Program-made: the position numbers and the translations under genes
Notes under the pieces: generated by a model
The model's database searches: none
Seen by the model: only the letters and a program-made list of their open reading frames with translations
What the model was told of the DNA's origin: nothing
Source: Cyclina sinensis
Lineage: Eukaryota; Mollusca; Bivalvia; Venerida; Veneridae
Direction: 5' to 3'
DNA: 64,000 bases
Assembly: GCA_012932295.1 (NCBI GenBank)
Contig: JAAONU010000016.1
Location: forward strand, 33,584,647-33,648,646
Part shown: piece by piece, positions 13,839 through 25,338 of the stretch
How the letters are laid out: every line of letters starts with the position of its first letter
Numbering within the stretch: position 1 is the stretch's first letter

Positions 13839-15458
13839 ACTCAAATTATATATGAGTGAACTTAAGTGTTAGATTTTATAACATTTTGAAATTTTATTAC
13901 AAAACGGGTTGTAAGGTATCAACCACTTTTGTAATAACGATAATTGTAATAAAATGTCAAACTTAGTTTTTTTGCCAAAAAAGTTTCTATCCATAAAAAA
14001 TTGTTTCTTTAGACAGAAATTAGCACGTCCTTATTGACCTGAATTGTCCTTGATCATTTGAGACCATCAAGTGTTGATTAAAACTCAACTTATATATGAA
14101 TGAACTTAACTGTTAGATTTTATTACATTTTGAAATTTTATTACAAAACGGGTTGTAAGGTATCAACCACTTTTGTAATAATGAGAATTGTAATTAAATG
14201 TCAAACTATGTTCTTATTGCCTTGAAGGGGTTATTTTTATAAATAACTGTTTTTTCAGACAGAAATTAGCACGTGCTGAATGGTACTTTATCGTTTTGAA
14301 ACCGCCAAGTGTTGATTAAAATTCAACTTATACATTGTATTTGAACGAACATTTATAACATTTTGAAATTTTATTACAAAACGGGTTAAAAGGTATCAAC
14401 CACTTTTATAATAACGAGAATTGTGATAAAATGTCATACTTAGTTTTTTTTCCATAAACTTTCTATTCATAGAATTACTGTTTTTTAGACAGAAATTTGC
14501 TCGTGGTTATTGACCTGAATTGTCCTTGATTGTTTTGCGACCGTTAAGTGTTGATTAAAACTCAACAAAAAAAAACTGAACGTAACTGTTAGACTTTATT
14601 ACATTATATATATAATTTCTGTCTAAAGAAACAATTATTTTATGGATAGAACCTTTTTGGCAAAAAAACTAAGTTTGACATTTATTACAATTCTCGTTAT
14701 TACAAAAGTGGTTGATACCTTACAACCCGTTTTGTAATAAAATTTCAAAATGTAATAAAGTCTAACAGTTAAGTTCATTCATATATAATTTGAGTTTTAA
14801 TCAACACTTCACGGTCTCAAAATGATCAAGGACAATTCAGGTCAATAAGGATGTGCTAATTTCTGTCTAAAGAAACAGTTATTTTACGGATAGAAACTTT
14901 TTTTGGCAAAAATATCTAAGTTTGACATTTTATTACAATTCTCGTTATTACAAAAGTGGTTGATACCTTTCAACCCGTTTTGTAATAAACTTTCAAAATG
15001 TAATAAAGTCTAACAGTTAAGTTCATTCATATATAATTTGAGTTTTAATCAACACTTGTCGGTCTCAAATGATCAAGGACAATTCAGGTCAATAAGGAGG
15101 TGCTAATTTCTGTCTTTAAAAACAGTTATTATCTGGATAGAATCCATTTTTGGGGAAAAATCTAAGTTTGACATTTATTACAATTTTCGTTATTACAAAA
15201 GTGGTTGATACCTTACAACCCGTTTTGTAATAAACTTTCAAAATGTTATAAAATCTAACACTTAAGTTCATTCATATATAATTTGAGTTTTAATCAACAC
15301 TTCACGGTCTCAAAATAATCAAGGACAATTCAGGTCAATAAAAACTTACTAATTTATGTATAAAAACAGTTATTTTATGGATTTAAACTTTTTTTGGCAG
15401 AAATAACAAAGTTTGACATTTTATTACAATTCTCGTTATTACAAAAGTGGTTGATACC

Positions 15459-15536
15459 TTACAACCCGTTTTGTAATAAAAACGAGAATTCTTATAATTA
15501 TTACAATTCTCGTTTTTATTACAAAACGGGCTGTAA
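15459..15536. repeat. 78-bp terminal hairpin, right
   Basis: Mirror of the hairpin at 12154-12231, with a slightly different loop (CTTATAATTAT) and one G for A in the outer arm. Confidence 0.9.
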
Positions 15537-15538
15537 CA

Positions 15539-16374
15539 GCTAAGCGCTTTGATTAAACAGACATAACTGTAAAGTATGTGGACAGTAACTTGCTCGCACT
15601 TGCCTTCCATGTTTATCGCAAAACTTAAATAAATATGGATTGGTATAGTAATGCGCGTGTGGACCGCTTACGAAACCATGAATGAAAAAGAACTGCATGA
15701 ACAGTTGACAAGCAGGCAAGCCTATTTTTCAAATGGTACTGCATACGTTTGTGTTGATGCTCGGTAAAACTGATTTTGTTTCTTTTTGCATAAACTGAAT
15801 ATATCTTTATTTTAAGCGACTTACTCACAGAATTTCGCTTTTTTTTTCAACGACTATGGATGCGACGTCAGCCACAGAAGAGGAGCAAATTTTAGGATCG
15901 TCAAAATGTAAGTATTTCAGTTCGTATAGAGCGAATAATTTTGAATTAAGTTTCATTGAATTATGATAGCTATTCAGACATTGTGACGAAAGATATAATA
16001 ATATGGGTTAAATTTGAATAGTTGGGTATTTACATATGTTAATGAATTACAACTGAAAAGTAAATAATGAATTCCAATTGAAAAGTTAAAAACCTACCAG
16101 CATAAACAGAAAAATCTTTCAGATAAAATAACAGAAATGTTTCAAGTAAGACGATTTTCTAATCAGCATGTTGAATGAATATAAATTGCTACCAAGATCT
16201 ATAACGTTGATAGATTTAGACCTAATGGACTCGCATTATTGTAAATGCATAAAGACATGCCAGTTGACTGCGAAGAAGTACGCAAACAATGGGATTCTTC
16301 TTGAAACAGGAGAATCATGTTAGCGTTTTCCGATTAATTCATTGAATAAATCATTAACATATATGATCGTTTTT
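15539..16374. other. Non-coding, with one possible small exon
   Basis: AT-rich sequence. Apart from the candidate exon at 15856-15907, nothing is recognised. Confidence 0.45.
15856..15907 (+). CDS. Possible first coding exon (unassigned)
   Basis: ATG at 15856 opens MDATSATEEEQILGSSK, followed by T and a consensus donor GTAAGT. It leaves phase 1. It cannot join directly to the transporter exon at 34109 or the ORF at 16858, because T plus GA would give a stop. It could begin a gene whose next exons are not recognised. The composition (acidic, Ser/Thr-rich) is plausible for a cytosolic N-terminus, but chance is not excluded. Confidence 0.25.
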
Positions 16375-16800
16375 TAGCTCGCCTGAGCACAAAGTGCTCA
16401 AGTGTGAGCTATTGGGATCATTGATTGTCCGGGGTCCGTCTGCGAGCGTCGAGCGTCGTCAACAATTTGACTTGAACGACTTCACCTCCTTAACCGCTGA
16501 GTCAACTTTGACGAAATATGCCTGGGATATATCTTGCATGAAGCTCTACCAAATTTGTTCAAAGAATTGAATTCCATCAAGAACTCTGCTTGCTATGGCA
16601 ACAGAAATGATACTTTTTGAAAATCTTCTTGTCTGGAACGACAATGCCCTGAGCCTAAAGATTTGGTATGTAGCATTGTCTAGTGGACTTCTACCAATTT
16701 TGTTCAAATTATACCTTATACTAAAAAACATTGATAAACATTTCTGTCAATCTGGACGCTTTCACTGCAGGTCACTAGTCAAAAGATAAATAAATACATT
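16375..16800 (+). mobile_element. Bivalve-type interspersed repeat (GCTCGCCTGAGCAC family)
   Basis: It begins AGCTCGCCTGAGCACAAAG and TGCTCAAGTGTGAGCT, with a GAGCAC-AAA-GTGCTC hairpin, and runs into TCCGGGGTCCGTCTGCGAGCG. From memory this start is very common in clam genomes. The body decays toward 16800. No coding potential. Confidence 0.65.
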
Positions 16801-16857
16801 ACATTCTTGTTTGTATGAAATACAGTGAATGTAAATAATATAATATTTCTATTCTAG

Positions 16858-17074
16858 GACTGCACCCGCCTTCTACAAGCGAGCTGTATTTGCCTTCTGC
16901 TTGTGGAACATGGGAGGATCAACCAAAACATGCGAGTACTTCTTAATGTCAGTCAGGATGATATCATGCACTGCCAGAAATACAAAAACGCGCGACGGCG
17001 ACGTCTGATGCGTAGACGATACAGTGCTCAGAATTATATAGCAGTGAAGGATTTAATGATAGCAAGTGGTTGAA
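16858..17074 (+). CDS. Orphan 72-codon reading frame after a splice-acceptor-like site
   Basis: It follows TTTCTATTCTAG at 16857. Phase 0 reads DCTRLLQASCICLLLVEHG, later QKYKNARRRRLMRRRYSAQ, and ends at TGA (17072-17074). The other two frames are also open for 90 bases or more, which is unusual in AT-rich DNA and could reflect an old exon. The basic C-terminal patch suggests nucleic acid binding. No family is recognised and no start codon or partner exon is found. Confidence 0.25.
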
Positions 17075-17104
17075 TTCGAATATCTATGACATTGAGTTTT
17101 TTTA

Positions 17105-17880
17105 TGCCCCCGAAGGGAGGCGTATAGTTTTTGAACTGTCTGTCCGTCTGTCCATCTGTCCGTCCGCATTTTTCTTGTCCAGTCAATAACTTTGTTATCA
17201 TAAGGTGGATTTTAAAATAACTTGGCATTAATGTGTGGCACAATTAGACAACCTGTCATGCGCAAGACCTAAGTCTCTAGCTCAAAGGTCAGGGTCACAC
17301 TTAGGCTTCAAAGGTCATTTTTGAGATAATGCAGTGATGGTCGTGTCCGGTCTGTTTCTTTGTCATTCACGATTGGATTTTAAAATAACTTGGCATAAAT
17401 GTGTGGCACAATTAGACGACGTGTCATTTGCAAGACCTGGGTCTCTTGCTCAAAGGTCAAGGTCACACTTAGGCTTCAAAGGTCATTTTTGAGATAATGC
17501 AGTGATGGTCGTGTCCGGTCTGAATCTTTGTCATTCACGATTGGATTTTAAAATAACTTGGCATAAATGTGTGTCACATTATGACGACGTATCATGTGCA
17601 AGACCTGGGTCTGTAGTTCAAAGGTCAAGGTCACACTTAGGCTTTAGATATTATTTTTTTTCATAATAATGCAGTAATGGTCGTGTCCGGTCTGTTTCTT
17701 AATCATTTATGGATAGATTTTAAAATAATTTGGCGTAAATTTGTTGCACATTATGACGACGTGTCTTGCACAAGACCCAGGTCTGTACCTCAAAGGTCAA
17801 GGTCACAGTTGGGCTTCAAAACCTCATTCTCATTATAATGCAGTATGCAGTAATGGTTTTCTCTAATGATATCGCACTTT
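17105..17880 (+). repeat. TATGCCCCCGAAGGGAGG-type repeat with ~170-bp tandem units
   Basis: It starts TTTATGCCCCCGAAGGGAGG and CTGTCTGTCCGTCTGTCC, followed by about four units containing TTTTAAAATAACTTGGCATAA, GACGACGTGTC and CTCAAAGGTCAAGGTCAC. It is non-coding and non-autonomous. Degraded relatives lie at 41.8-42.1 and 44.0-45.4 kb. Confidence 0.75.
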
Positions 17881-17918
17881 ATTTAACAGTTTACTGATTA
17901 AATTTTTGATAATTATGT

Positions 17919-19410
17919 CCCCCCCTTTGTGGGAGACATATTGTTTTTGCCTTGTCCGTCTGTCCTTCTGTCCGTCTGTCCGTCTGGCACACTTCGTTTC
18001 CACTCAATAACTGGACTATTGTTTGACTCAGAGCCTTAAATCTTCATACAGTGATTGCCCTTATTAAGTAGAAAAATCCTTTTGATTTTTGGGTCAGTAG
18101 GTCAAAGGTCAAGATCACAGGGGCAAGAAGAGTGAAAACCGTTTCCGCTCAATAACTGGAGTTCTATTTCACCCAGAGCCTTCAAACTCGATACGGTGAT
18201 TGCCCTTATTGAATAGAAAAATCTGAATGATTTTGGGGTCAGTAGGTTAAAGGTCAAGGTCATAGGGGCCCGGAGAGTGTAAACCGTTTCCGCTCAATAA
18301 CTAGAGTTTTATTCCACCAAGAGCCTTAAAATTTCATACGCTGATTTCCCTTATTAAGTAAAAAAACCCTATTGATTTTGGGGTCAGTAGGTTAAAGGTC
18401 AAGGTCACAGGTGCCCGGAGTGTGTAAACCGTTTCCGCTCAATAACTTGAGTTCTTTTTCACCCAGAGCCTTCAAACTCCATATGGTACTTATAAAACTT
18501 ATTGAGTAAAAGAATCCTTATGATTTTGGGGTTAGTAGGTCAAAGGTCTAGGTCACAGGGGCCCGAAGAGTGTAAACAGTTTCCGCTCAATAATTGGACT
18601 ACCGTATGACCCAGAGCCTTCAAATTGCCCTTATTGAGTAAAAAAACCCTATTGATTTTAGGGTCAATAGGTAAAAGGTCAAGGTCACAGGGGCCCGAAG
18701 AGTGTAAACCGTTTCTGCTCAATAACTAGAGTTCTATTTCACCTAGAGCCTTCAAACTTCATACGGTGATTGCCCTTATTTTGTAAAAGAAACCTATTAA
18801 GTTTGGGATTAGTAGGTCAAAGGTCAAGGTCACAGGGGCCCGATGAGTGTAAACCGTTTCCGCACAAAAACTGGAGTTCTATTTCACTCAGAGCCTTCAA
18901 TCTTCATACAGTGGTTGCCCTTATTGAGTAAGAGAATCCTAATGATTTTTGGGTCAGTAGGTCAGAAGAGGGCTTGAAGAGTGTAAACCGTTTCTGCTCA
19001 ATAACTGGAGTTCTATTTCACCCAGAGCCTTCAAATTTCAGAGGGTGATTGCCCTTATTAAGTAGAAGAACTTTATTGATTCTGGGGTCAGTAAGTTAAA
19101 GGTCAAGGTCACCGCTGGAAGGACACTTCTCGACCATATATTTGTTAAAAACATGGACTGCATTGAAGCTGGTGTTACTCCAATACATTACAGCTACCAC
19201 GGAGTAACATATGCTGTCTTCCACACTGCCGTTGATACAAACAGTTCCACTGTGATGTCAGGTGACGTCAACCTTGATATATATATATATGTTCTTTATA
19301 CCATAATAAATGACAGAGGCTTCTGTTTCAGAAAGGTAATATCTCCTCCTTGGCCTTCCTTCCATCGGGTGCAGGGGGGAGACATGCGTTTTTCACAAAA
19401 AACATCTAGT
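17919..19410 (+). repeat. GGGAGACAT-bounded repeat with eight ~147-bp units
   Basis: It opens ATGTCCCCCCCTTTGTGGGAGACAT and ends GGGGGAGACATGCG, ACATCTAGTTAT. Units begin CGTTTCCGCTCAATAAC at about 17995, 18138, 18285, 18429, 18577, 18712, 18856 and 18988. Each ends with TAGGTCAAAGGTCAAGGTCAC or a variant. A four-unit relative with the same ends lies at 42119-42915. ORFs inside are incidental. Confidence 0.8.
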
Positions 19411-20539
19411 TATATGTCAGAATGACAAATCTTTTACTGTTTACTTTTACTTTTAATCCCATATCCTCGACTAAAACATCTACATTTCAGAAAATGTAAA
19501 CCTTAACAGACATGGAGAATGCAGAATATATCGTACAAATATTATGTTATAAAAGACTTTGTGTCTACTAATATCTTATTTAAGGGCCAGTGCTTAAACC
19601 TAAAGTCCTTGCATTTGCATAGGCCACTAGATGAGATGTACTGAGGTCAAGTTTACTCTTTCGACTTCAAATGCCTTCTATCTAAAAATTGGGTGTCGGG
19701 GGCATATGTTTACAACGAAAGCTCTTGTTTGTTTGGGGTTTTTTTGTCTGACTTGAAGCTGAATATGGAAATTTAGTGTGCATTTTAAATGAATGACCAA
19801 GAATGGCATTTTCACTCTTGATCAGTGGTTTGACCAAAATAAGAAAAGTAAGAAACAAGAGTGTGTTGTTCATCATCGAGAGGATTATTATCAAAATGGG
19901 GATATTCTATTTGTCATTGCTGCATCAAGCAATAACAGTCTTGACAAAAGTTAAAAATTTAAATATAAGATGAGCTGTTTGTAAGAGTTGTTGCATGATT
20001 TCCTGAGAATTGTATAAATTTCTTGCATAAAGAAAGTTCGTTTTACCTACAAATGCTTCTGTTCGCAACTCCTCGTACATTTTGCATTCAATTTTCACCA
20101 CACTTTTACATAATAATTTCATCATTTGCTGCAGCGGTTATTGTCAGGATTTTGTGATGGCATTATTTTTGAAGTAGTTATTGCCCTTCGATGAATTATA
20201 TAATTATTATATAAATGTTTCTGTGCGCAACTCCTCCTACATTTTGTACAAGATTTACACCAAACTTTCACAGAATGTTTATCAACATGTACTGCATATC
20301 ATCAATTTTTTCGCGATTGCACAATTTTTAAAGGAGTTTTTTCTCTTTGATCAAGATGATAAGAACAAAGTTATTCTTTGAAAAACCTATTACTGATCCC
20401 ATTTTCTATATAGGCAAATTCTGACTTTATCCTTTCTTGAAACAAGCACCGATCGGCAGGGGATATACTGTCTGTGACAGAATCTTGTTATATATGAGTC
20501 AGTGTAAAAAGCTCATAAGAGATTATGCATTGCTTGTTG
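19411..20539. other. Non-coding, no gene recognised
   Basis: AT-rich sequence. Small minus-strand ORFs at 19682-19894 and 19925-20125 show no family signature. Confidence 0.5.
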
Positions 20540-20708
20540 GTGTGTCCGACTTTATAAATAAAATTTACTTGACTTGACCTCGGATTAACGTCTCATCCGA
20601 AAGCAATTTAGTTAGTTACAATGTTAATGGAGGAGCGGGGGATCGATCTCGCTGCCAGCTACCAATTACCAATCCACCTCGTTACCATTGGACCACGGAT
20701 CCGCTCGA
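20540..20708 (-). mobile_element. tRNA-derived SINE
   Basis: On the minus strand it begins AGCGGATCCGTGGTCCAATGG, whose GTGGTCCAATGGTAA resembles an RNA polymerase III A box. A degenerate B box (GAGATCGATCC) follows, then a core containing TTTCGGATGAGACGTTAATCC, and an AT-rich tail (AAATTTTATTTATAAAG). The head is tRNA-like but is not a functional tRNA. Confidence 0.6.
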
Positions 20709-21022
20709 ATGGTTTACTATGTTTTATGGAACTGCGTAGTTATTCACGGTTTTTTTGTATTATTAATTTCTTGCAATATTTATGACTAATGCTTAAAAAA
20801 TAACTTACTGGCAAAAAATAAGTCAAATAATTACATTATAAATTGATTTTTTTCCCTTTCAAAGTGCTATACCGTAACGCGACGGTATAACTATATCGTA
20901 GAAGATTTGGTTTAGAAATCTGCAGTAAAAGGCATACGCCAAGATTTTTTCTTTCAAATCAGTAAGCAAACACGATTAATAAAAAAATGTAAAGAATACA
21001 ATATTACATATAAAACAAGTTT
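20709..21022. other. Non-coding
   Basis: Nothing recognised. It contains a short GTATAACTATATCG symmetry near 20884. Confidence 0.4.
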
Positions 21023-22541
21023 ACTGCTCAAATTCATTAAAGGAGCGCCCATATAATCTATAAAATACCATACGCGTTGAGTAGATTTATGAATATCTTT
21101 TACAGGAATAACAAAATCGTTCTTTTTACAAAAACAAGTCGGCATTTTCATCGCCAACAGGCACATTCCTGGACAGAGACAGTGTCCAGGATATGAACAC
21201 TATCAAAATAACTTTGAAATGTTGGTCTTACAGGAGAACAAGCAATGTTCGTAAAAGCAGATTCAGGCCTGGAAACGTTTCATAGTCAGTGTCAGTAATG
21301 AGTGTATCCCCCTCGGGCGTTTAGGACACTCTCTGCATCGTCTGGACATGCTCCTGATGACACGTCTGATCATATCCCATTCTGCTACAAGAGCATGAGA
21401 AAGCTCACGGACGTTCTGCACAGGTATCGGACGCGAAGAAAGTCTACGAGAAAGCATGTCCCATACATTAAGATCGGGTTAAAACCGGGTCAAGATCGGG
21501 AGACCTCGCTGGCCAGTCTATGACCTCAATACCTTCATCATCAAAGAAGTTCCGGACGATTGTTGCAGTGTGTGCTCGAGCATTATCTTGCACTAAACGA
21601 AAATTTACACCTATTGCACCAGCATTATGGCCTAACAATTGGTTCTTGGATCTCGTCCCGATATCTTAGCGCCGTCAGACTATCTCCTTGAATCATATAA
21701 GGGTCTGTGCGCCCACACCATAAGTGACCCACCGCCAAACCTGTCATATGGAATGATGTTACCTCTCTCCTCGGCGACGCCACACTTTCACACGCCTGTC
21801 ACAGGTCGAAACATGGTAGCGGCTCTCGTCTGTGAAGAGCACAGATTGTCATTGGCGCAGTTGCCAAGTGACGTGTTCCTGGGCAAACTTTAAGCGAGCT
21901 CTCCGGTGAGCTACGGTCAGAATTGGTCCTCTGGCAGTACTTTAGGCATGCAAACCATCTTCATGAAGACGATTTCGGACACTTTGAGTGGACACACGAA
22001 CCCCTGTAGCTTGTCGGAAGTCAATTTCAATGCCAGTAGCAGTACACTGGCGATTTCTGAGGGCCAAAGTTCTCAGATATCGGTCCTGACGAGGTATTGT
22101 AATGCTGTGACGACCTTGCTCAGGTCTTCTTCTGAATTCTCCAGACTCTACAACCTGGCAACAACGCTTCGAGAAATGTCTAGAACGGTGGCCACCTCAC
22201 GTTGCGTAACTTCATTTTCGGTCATCTGTACCGCCCGAGCAACTTCAGAAGTTGCTAAATGACGTCACACATCCTGGACCGTTGTCAAAAGAGCAGATAC
22301 AGTAAAACGTTGCACTAATACATTCATTTTGTCAAATGTGCTATCGTGAACGAACTGTACACTTGCAAAAGTCTATATCTTATTCGGGGGTTACACAACA
22401 AAAAGAAAAACAAAATACCCATGCTTTGTATAGTGCACGGGTTTTTCGAGGATATTGACCGTCGATACCTACAAACAAAATTTGCAGCGAATATCTTTTA
22501 CGCCATAACATATTTGCGCTCCTTTAATTAATTTGAGCAGT
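21023..22541 (-). mobile_element. Dead Tc1-like transposon A
   Basis: About 26-bp terminal inverted repeats face each other: ACTGCTCAAATT.ATTAAAGG at 21023-21048 and the complement at 22516-22541, with one internal mismatch. The length of about 1.52 kb fits the Tc1/mariner superfamily. The interior is a decayed minus-strand transposase. Confidence 0.8.
21263..22262 (-). pseudogene. Tc1-like DDE transposase remnant A
   Basis: Reading the minus strand in shifting frames gives an N-terminal helix-turn-helix (MTENEVTQREVATVLDISRS), FTDESRYHV with the first catalytic Asp, VQDNARAHTATIV with the second, and WPARSPDLDP. The catalytic-Glu region is disrupted by a small local duplication, followed by LSRRLSSRPIPVQ and VIRSMSRRCREC at the C-terminus. 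Stops and frameshifts are numerous; it is inactive. Confidence 0.75.
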
Positions 22542-22916
22542 GTATTTACAAGATAGTTTTTTACAACACTGTTAAGTATTCTTGATAACTATTGGCTGTC
22601 AATTTGCTGGGCCCATTTAAAAGTAAACAAACACACTATAAACTATTAAGTCTATTTTCTATTTATTGTATCAGTGTTCTATGTGGGTTTTTAAATTTGT
22701 CTATAAACTCTGTTTTTTCTTTTGTTTTTTCATTTATTTTCAAATGCACTTCAAGTGCACTTTTTTGTCAGCTGCGGTACATTAATATGTATGCGCTCTG
22801 TTTTTTTCCGCAAGTATCGTATAGGCTCTGGAAAATGGTAACACTGTATTCTATGCTGACGCAGTGAATACAAAAAAAAGAAAAATATACACCACAACAC
22901 GCAGTTTTTTCCAATT
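22542..22916. other. Non-coding
   Basis: T-rich sequence. A 91-codon hydrophobic ORF at 22592-22867 looks like T-rich chance sequence (many Phe/Leu/Ser codons, no motif). Confidence 0.45.
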
Positions 22917-23065
22917 GATTTCACAGGAATGTTAGTTATATATCCACCCATTATAATCTGTAGCTAAAATGGTTCCTCTCAGTTGCATAAAATGGCATGC
23001 ATAGCTAAAATAGATTTGTGTCAACATTTTCTTCAAATGACATCCCTTTAAAAGCTGCTACCTCA
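22917..23065 (+). repeat. Single unit of the 62.4-63.2 kb repeat family
   Basis: It shares the order CACAGGAATGTTA, TGGTTCC, GCTAAAATAGATTT, TTCAAATGACATC with the tandem array at the right edge of the window. Confidence 0.55.
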
Positions 23066-23189
23066 AAATTGGCTCTGACCCACCGGTTTTATTTGTATAA
23101 AATAAGAGATCTTTGAAAATTTTCAATTAGAAAATGTAATATTGCCTCTGACGTTTGCTTAACAGCAGACATCCAGACAAAGTACTTGG

Positions 23190-24310
23190 GTCAGCAATTC
23201 AGGGTCTCATGTCTTTTTGTAAATTATCTCCCCTTTTAAAATTTTTTGTCCGGAGTAGTGCTTAAAAACTATGAAGTGAATTGATATGGGACTTAAAATA
23301 GAGATAGACATGCAGTGCCCAAGAAGCATAACTCTTCTAAACCTTATCCAGTTTTTGAGTAATCGCCCCTTCTTTTATTTCTATAGTGAATGTTTGTCGG
23401 AAGCATAACTTGATCACTATGGAAGGGATTGTCTTGAAACTTAAAGGTGGATGCTAAGAAATAAAAGTGCAGTGAAATTTAAATCTGTAAAAGTGAATTG
23501 ATGGGAAATTTTTAATATTGATAGATGATGACAAATAGAAATGTAATGCCCAAGAAGCGTAAATCTACCTTATCCCGTTTTCGAGTAAACTCCATTTTCT
23601 AATTATATTATGAATTTTTGTCTGGAGCATAATTTGAATACTACCAAAAGGTATTGTCTTGAAACTAAAGATAAAAGTAGAAATCATTATACCATGTTTT
23701 ATTTATCTTCCCTCATAATTTTTCTTTTGGTCTGAAGCATAAATGTAAAAACTGTGGAGTGAATTGATAGGGAACTTAAATAATGGATAGATGGTGGCAA
23801 GCAGAAGTGCAGTACCAACGAAGCATAATTCAACCTTTTCCTGTGTTTTAGTTATTTCCCCTTTTCCAATTTAATAATGAAATTTTGGATCATATTTTGA
23901 ACACTATGAAAGGGATTAACTTGAAATTTAAGAAAAATGATAGCTAATAAGAAGAAAAAGTGCAGTGCACAAGAACCATTATTCTAACATGTCCCATTTT
24001 CGAATCTTTTATTATCTCCCCTCTTTTCTTTTATTCTTTTTTTTTGAAGGAACATAACTTTATAACTGTTGTATGGATTGATGTGAAACTTACATATAGT
24101 AAGATTGCGACAAGGAAAAGTGCAGTGCCTTAACCAGTTTTAAGTTATGTATGTTTCTTAGTTTTATAATGATTTTTTGTCAAGAGTACAACTTGAACAT
24201 TATGAAAGGGATTGTTTTTAGACATAAATGAAGATACATGGTAGGTAGTAAAACTGCCCGTATGCAAGAAACATATCTCCACTGGTCCCTTTTTGAATTA
24301 ACTCCCCTCT
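23190..24310 (+). repeat. ~240-bp tandem repeat, 4-5 diverged units
   Basis: Recurring blocks: GGAGCATAACTTGAACACTATG, AAGGGATTGTCTTGAAACTTA, AAGTGCAGTGCCCAAGAAGC and TTATCCCGTTTTCGAGTAA, CTCCCC. No coding potential. Confidence 0.65.
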
Positions 24311-25330
24311 TAAAAAAGTTTGGGTATATTGTATAACTGATATTTTATGGTATATTGATATTCATTGATATTGATAAGAGTCTTTCAGTGTAGTTTCAAC
24401 ATCAAATATTCTTGCTGAATTTGATGATTTGTGAATATTTGTGTAGCTCAATGCGAAATGTCTGTCACCGTTTCGCAGCCTAATCTCGCGGACGTATATT
24501 GTATTCATTCTGCGATGCTTTTGTTATCTACTGTAATATACTAATTTCTTTCGTATTCATTGGCCACTCTGCAAATTTTTTGGAAGGTCATTTCGAAGTG
24601 AGTCAGCTTCAGCTGCCATGAGAATAAGCGGAAGGGGTTTTATAATGACAGTCATCTTCAGACATAGTTCACTTTAGTTCATATATAATAATAATAATAA
24701 TGACCAAATCCAAATTTAATTGATGCAACTTGTTATAATATACTTCTACTTTCATCAGGTTAAAATACTGCTTAAGGCTCTTTGAAGGTGATTAACATGA
24801 TTGACGTTTTACCGGAATATCAAAAATGTACACACCGGGATCATAAAAAAGAATATTAGAACACAAAAAATTATATAGTTACTGCAGCAACGCAATGTGT
24901 TATACAGACAGCTTGGATTTCCTTACAGCAAAGGTATGTCAGATGTAGACCTTATCTGTAAACACCAGTTCACCAAAAGTACTACTGCTCTACTGAGTCA
25001 CTCGAAGACATATTTCATTTAATGTTTTTTTAAGATAGGCGAAACGAATACTTACAGGTTCTTCCGCACCTTCAACCTGTGATTCTTCTCGTCAGTATCA
25101 GAAGCACTCAACAAAAGATATTAAGGGTCAAGGAATTATGGCAGCAGTTCTTAAAGACATACCGTTTTTACTTGCAGAAGTTTATATCTAACAAAAATTC
25201 AATATATCTGTGACCAATTTAAACTAAAAGTAACATGTGTTTCACAAACACAGTAGCACGATTAATCCTCAAAGACAACCCCTATCAGTTTTAAAGTGTT
25301 TGAGACTTAGTATGGCTAATAAAAAATATG
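24311..25330. other. Non-coding, no gene recognised
   Basis: AT-rich, with a short (ATA)n run near 24685-24700. Nothing else is supported. Confidence 0.5.
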
Positions 25331-25338
25331 GAAACCAC

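Larger units (their letters stand above)
12152..15538. mobile_element. Foldback element of 4+4 inverted ~240-bp units, split by a LINE
   Basis: Both ends carry the same sequence in inverse orientation (GTTACAACCCGTTTTGTAAT at the left; the complement, with one A-to-G change, at the right). Inside, a unit with the signature ACGGGTTGTAAGGTATCAACC lies on plus at about 12222, 13904, 14146 and 14382, and on minus at about 14702, 14950, 15196 and 15444. The axis is at about 14605. No transposase is encoded. Removing the LINE at 12411-13838 leaves about 1.96 kb. AAGCGCT lies beside both ends but is itself nearly palindromic, so it is only weak evidence of a target duplication. Confidence 0.85.

Noticed and set aside
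22592..22867. Hydrophobic 91-codon ORF resembling a membrane protein
   Set aside because: T-rich DNA gives Phe/Leu/Ser-rich text by chance; no family features and no transporter signature for the VMAT-like gene.
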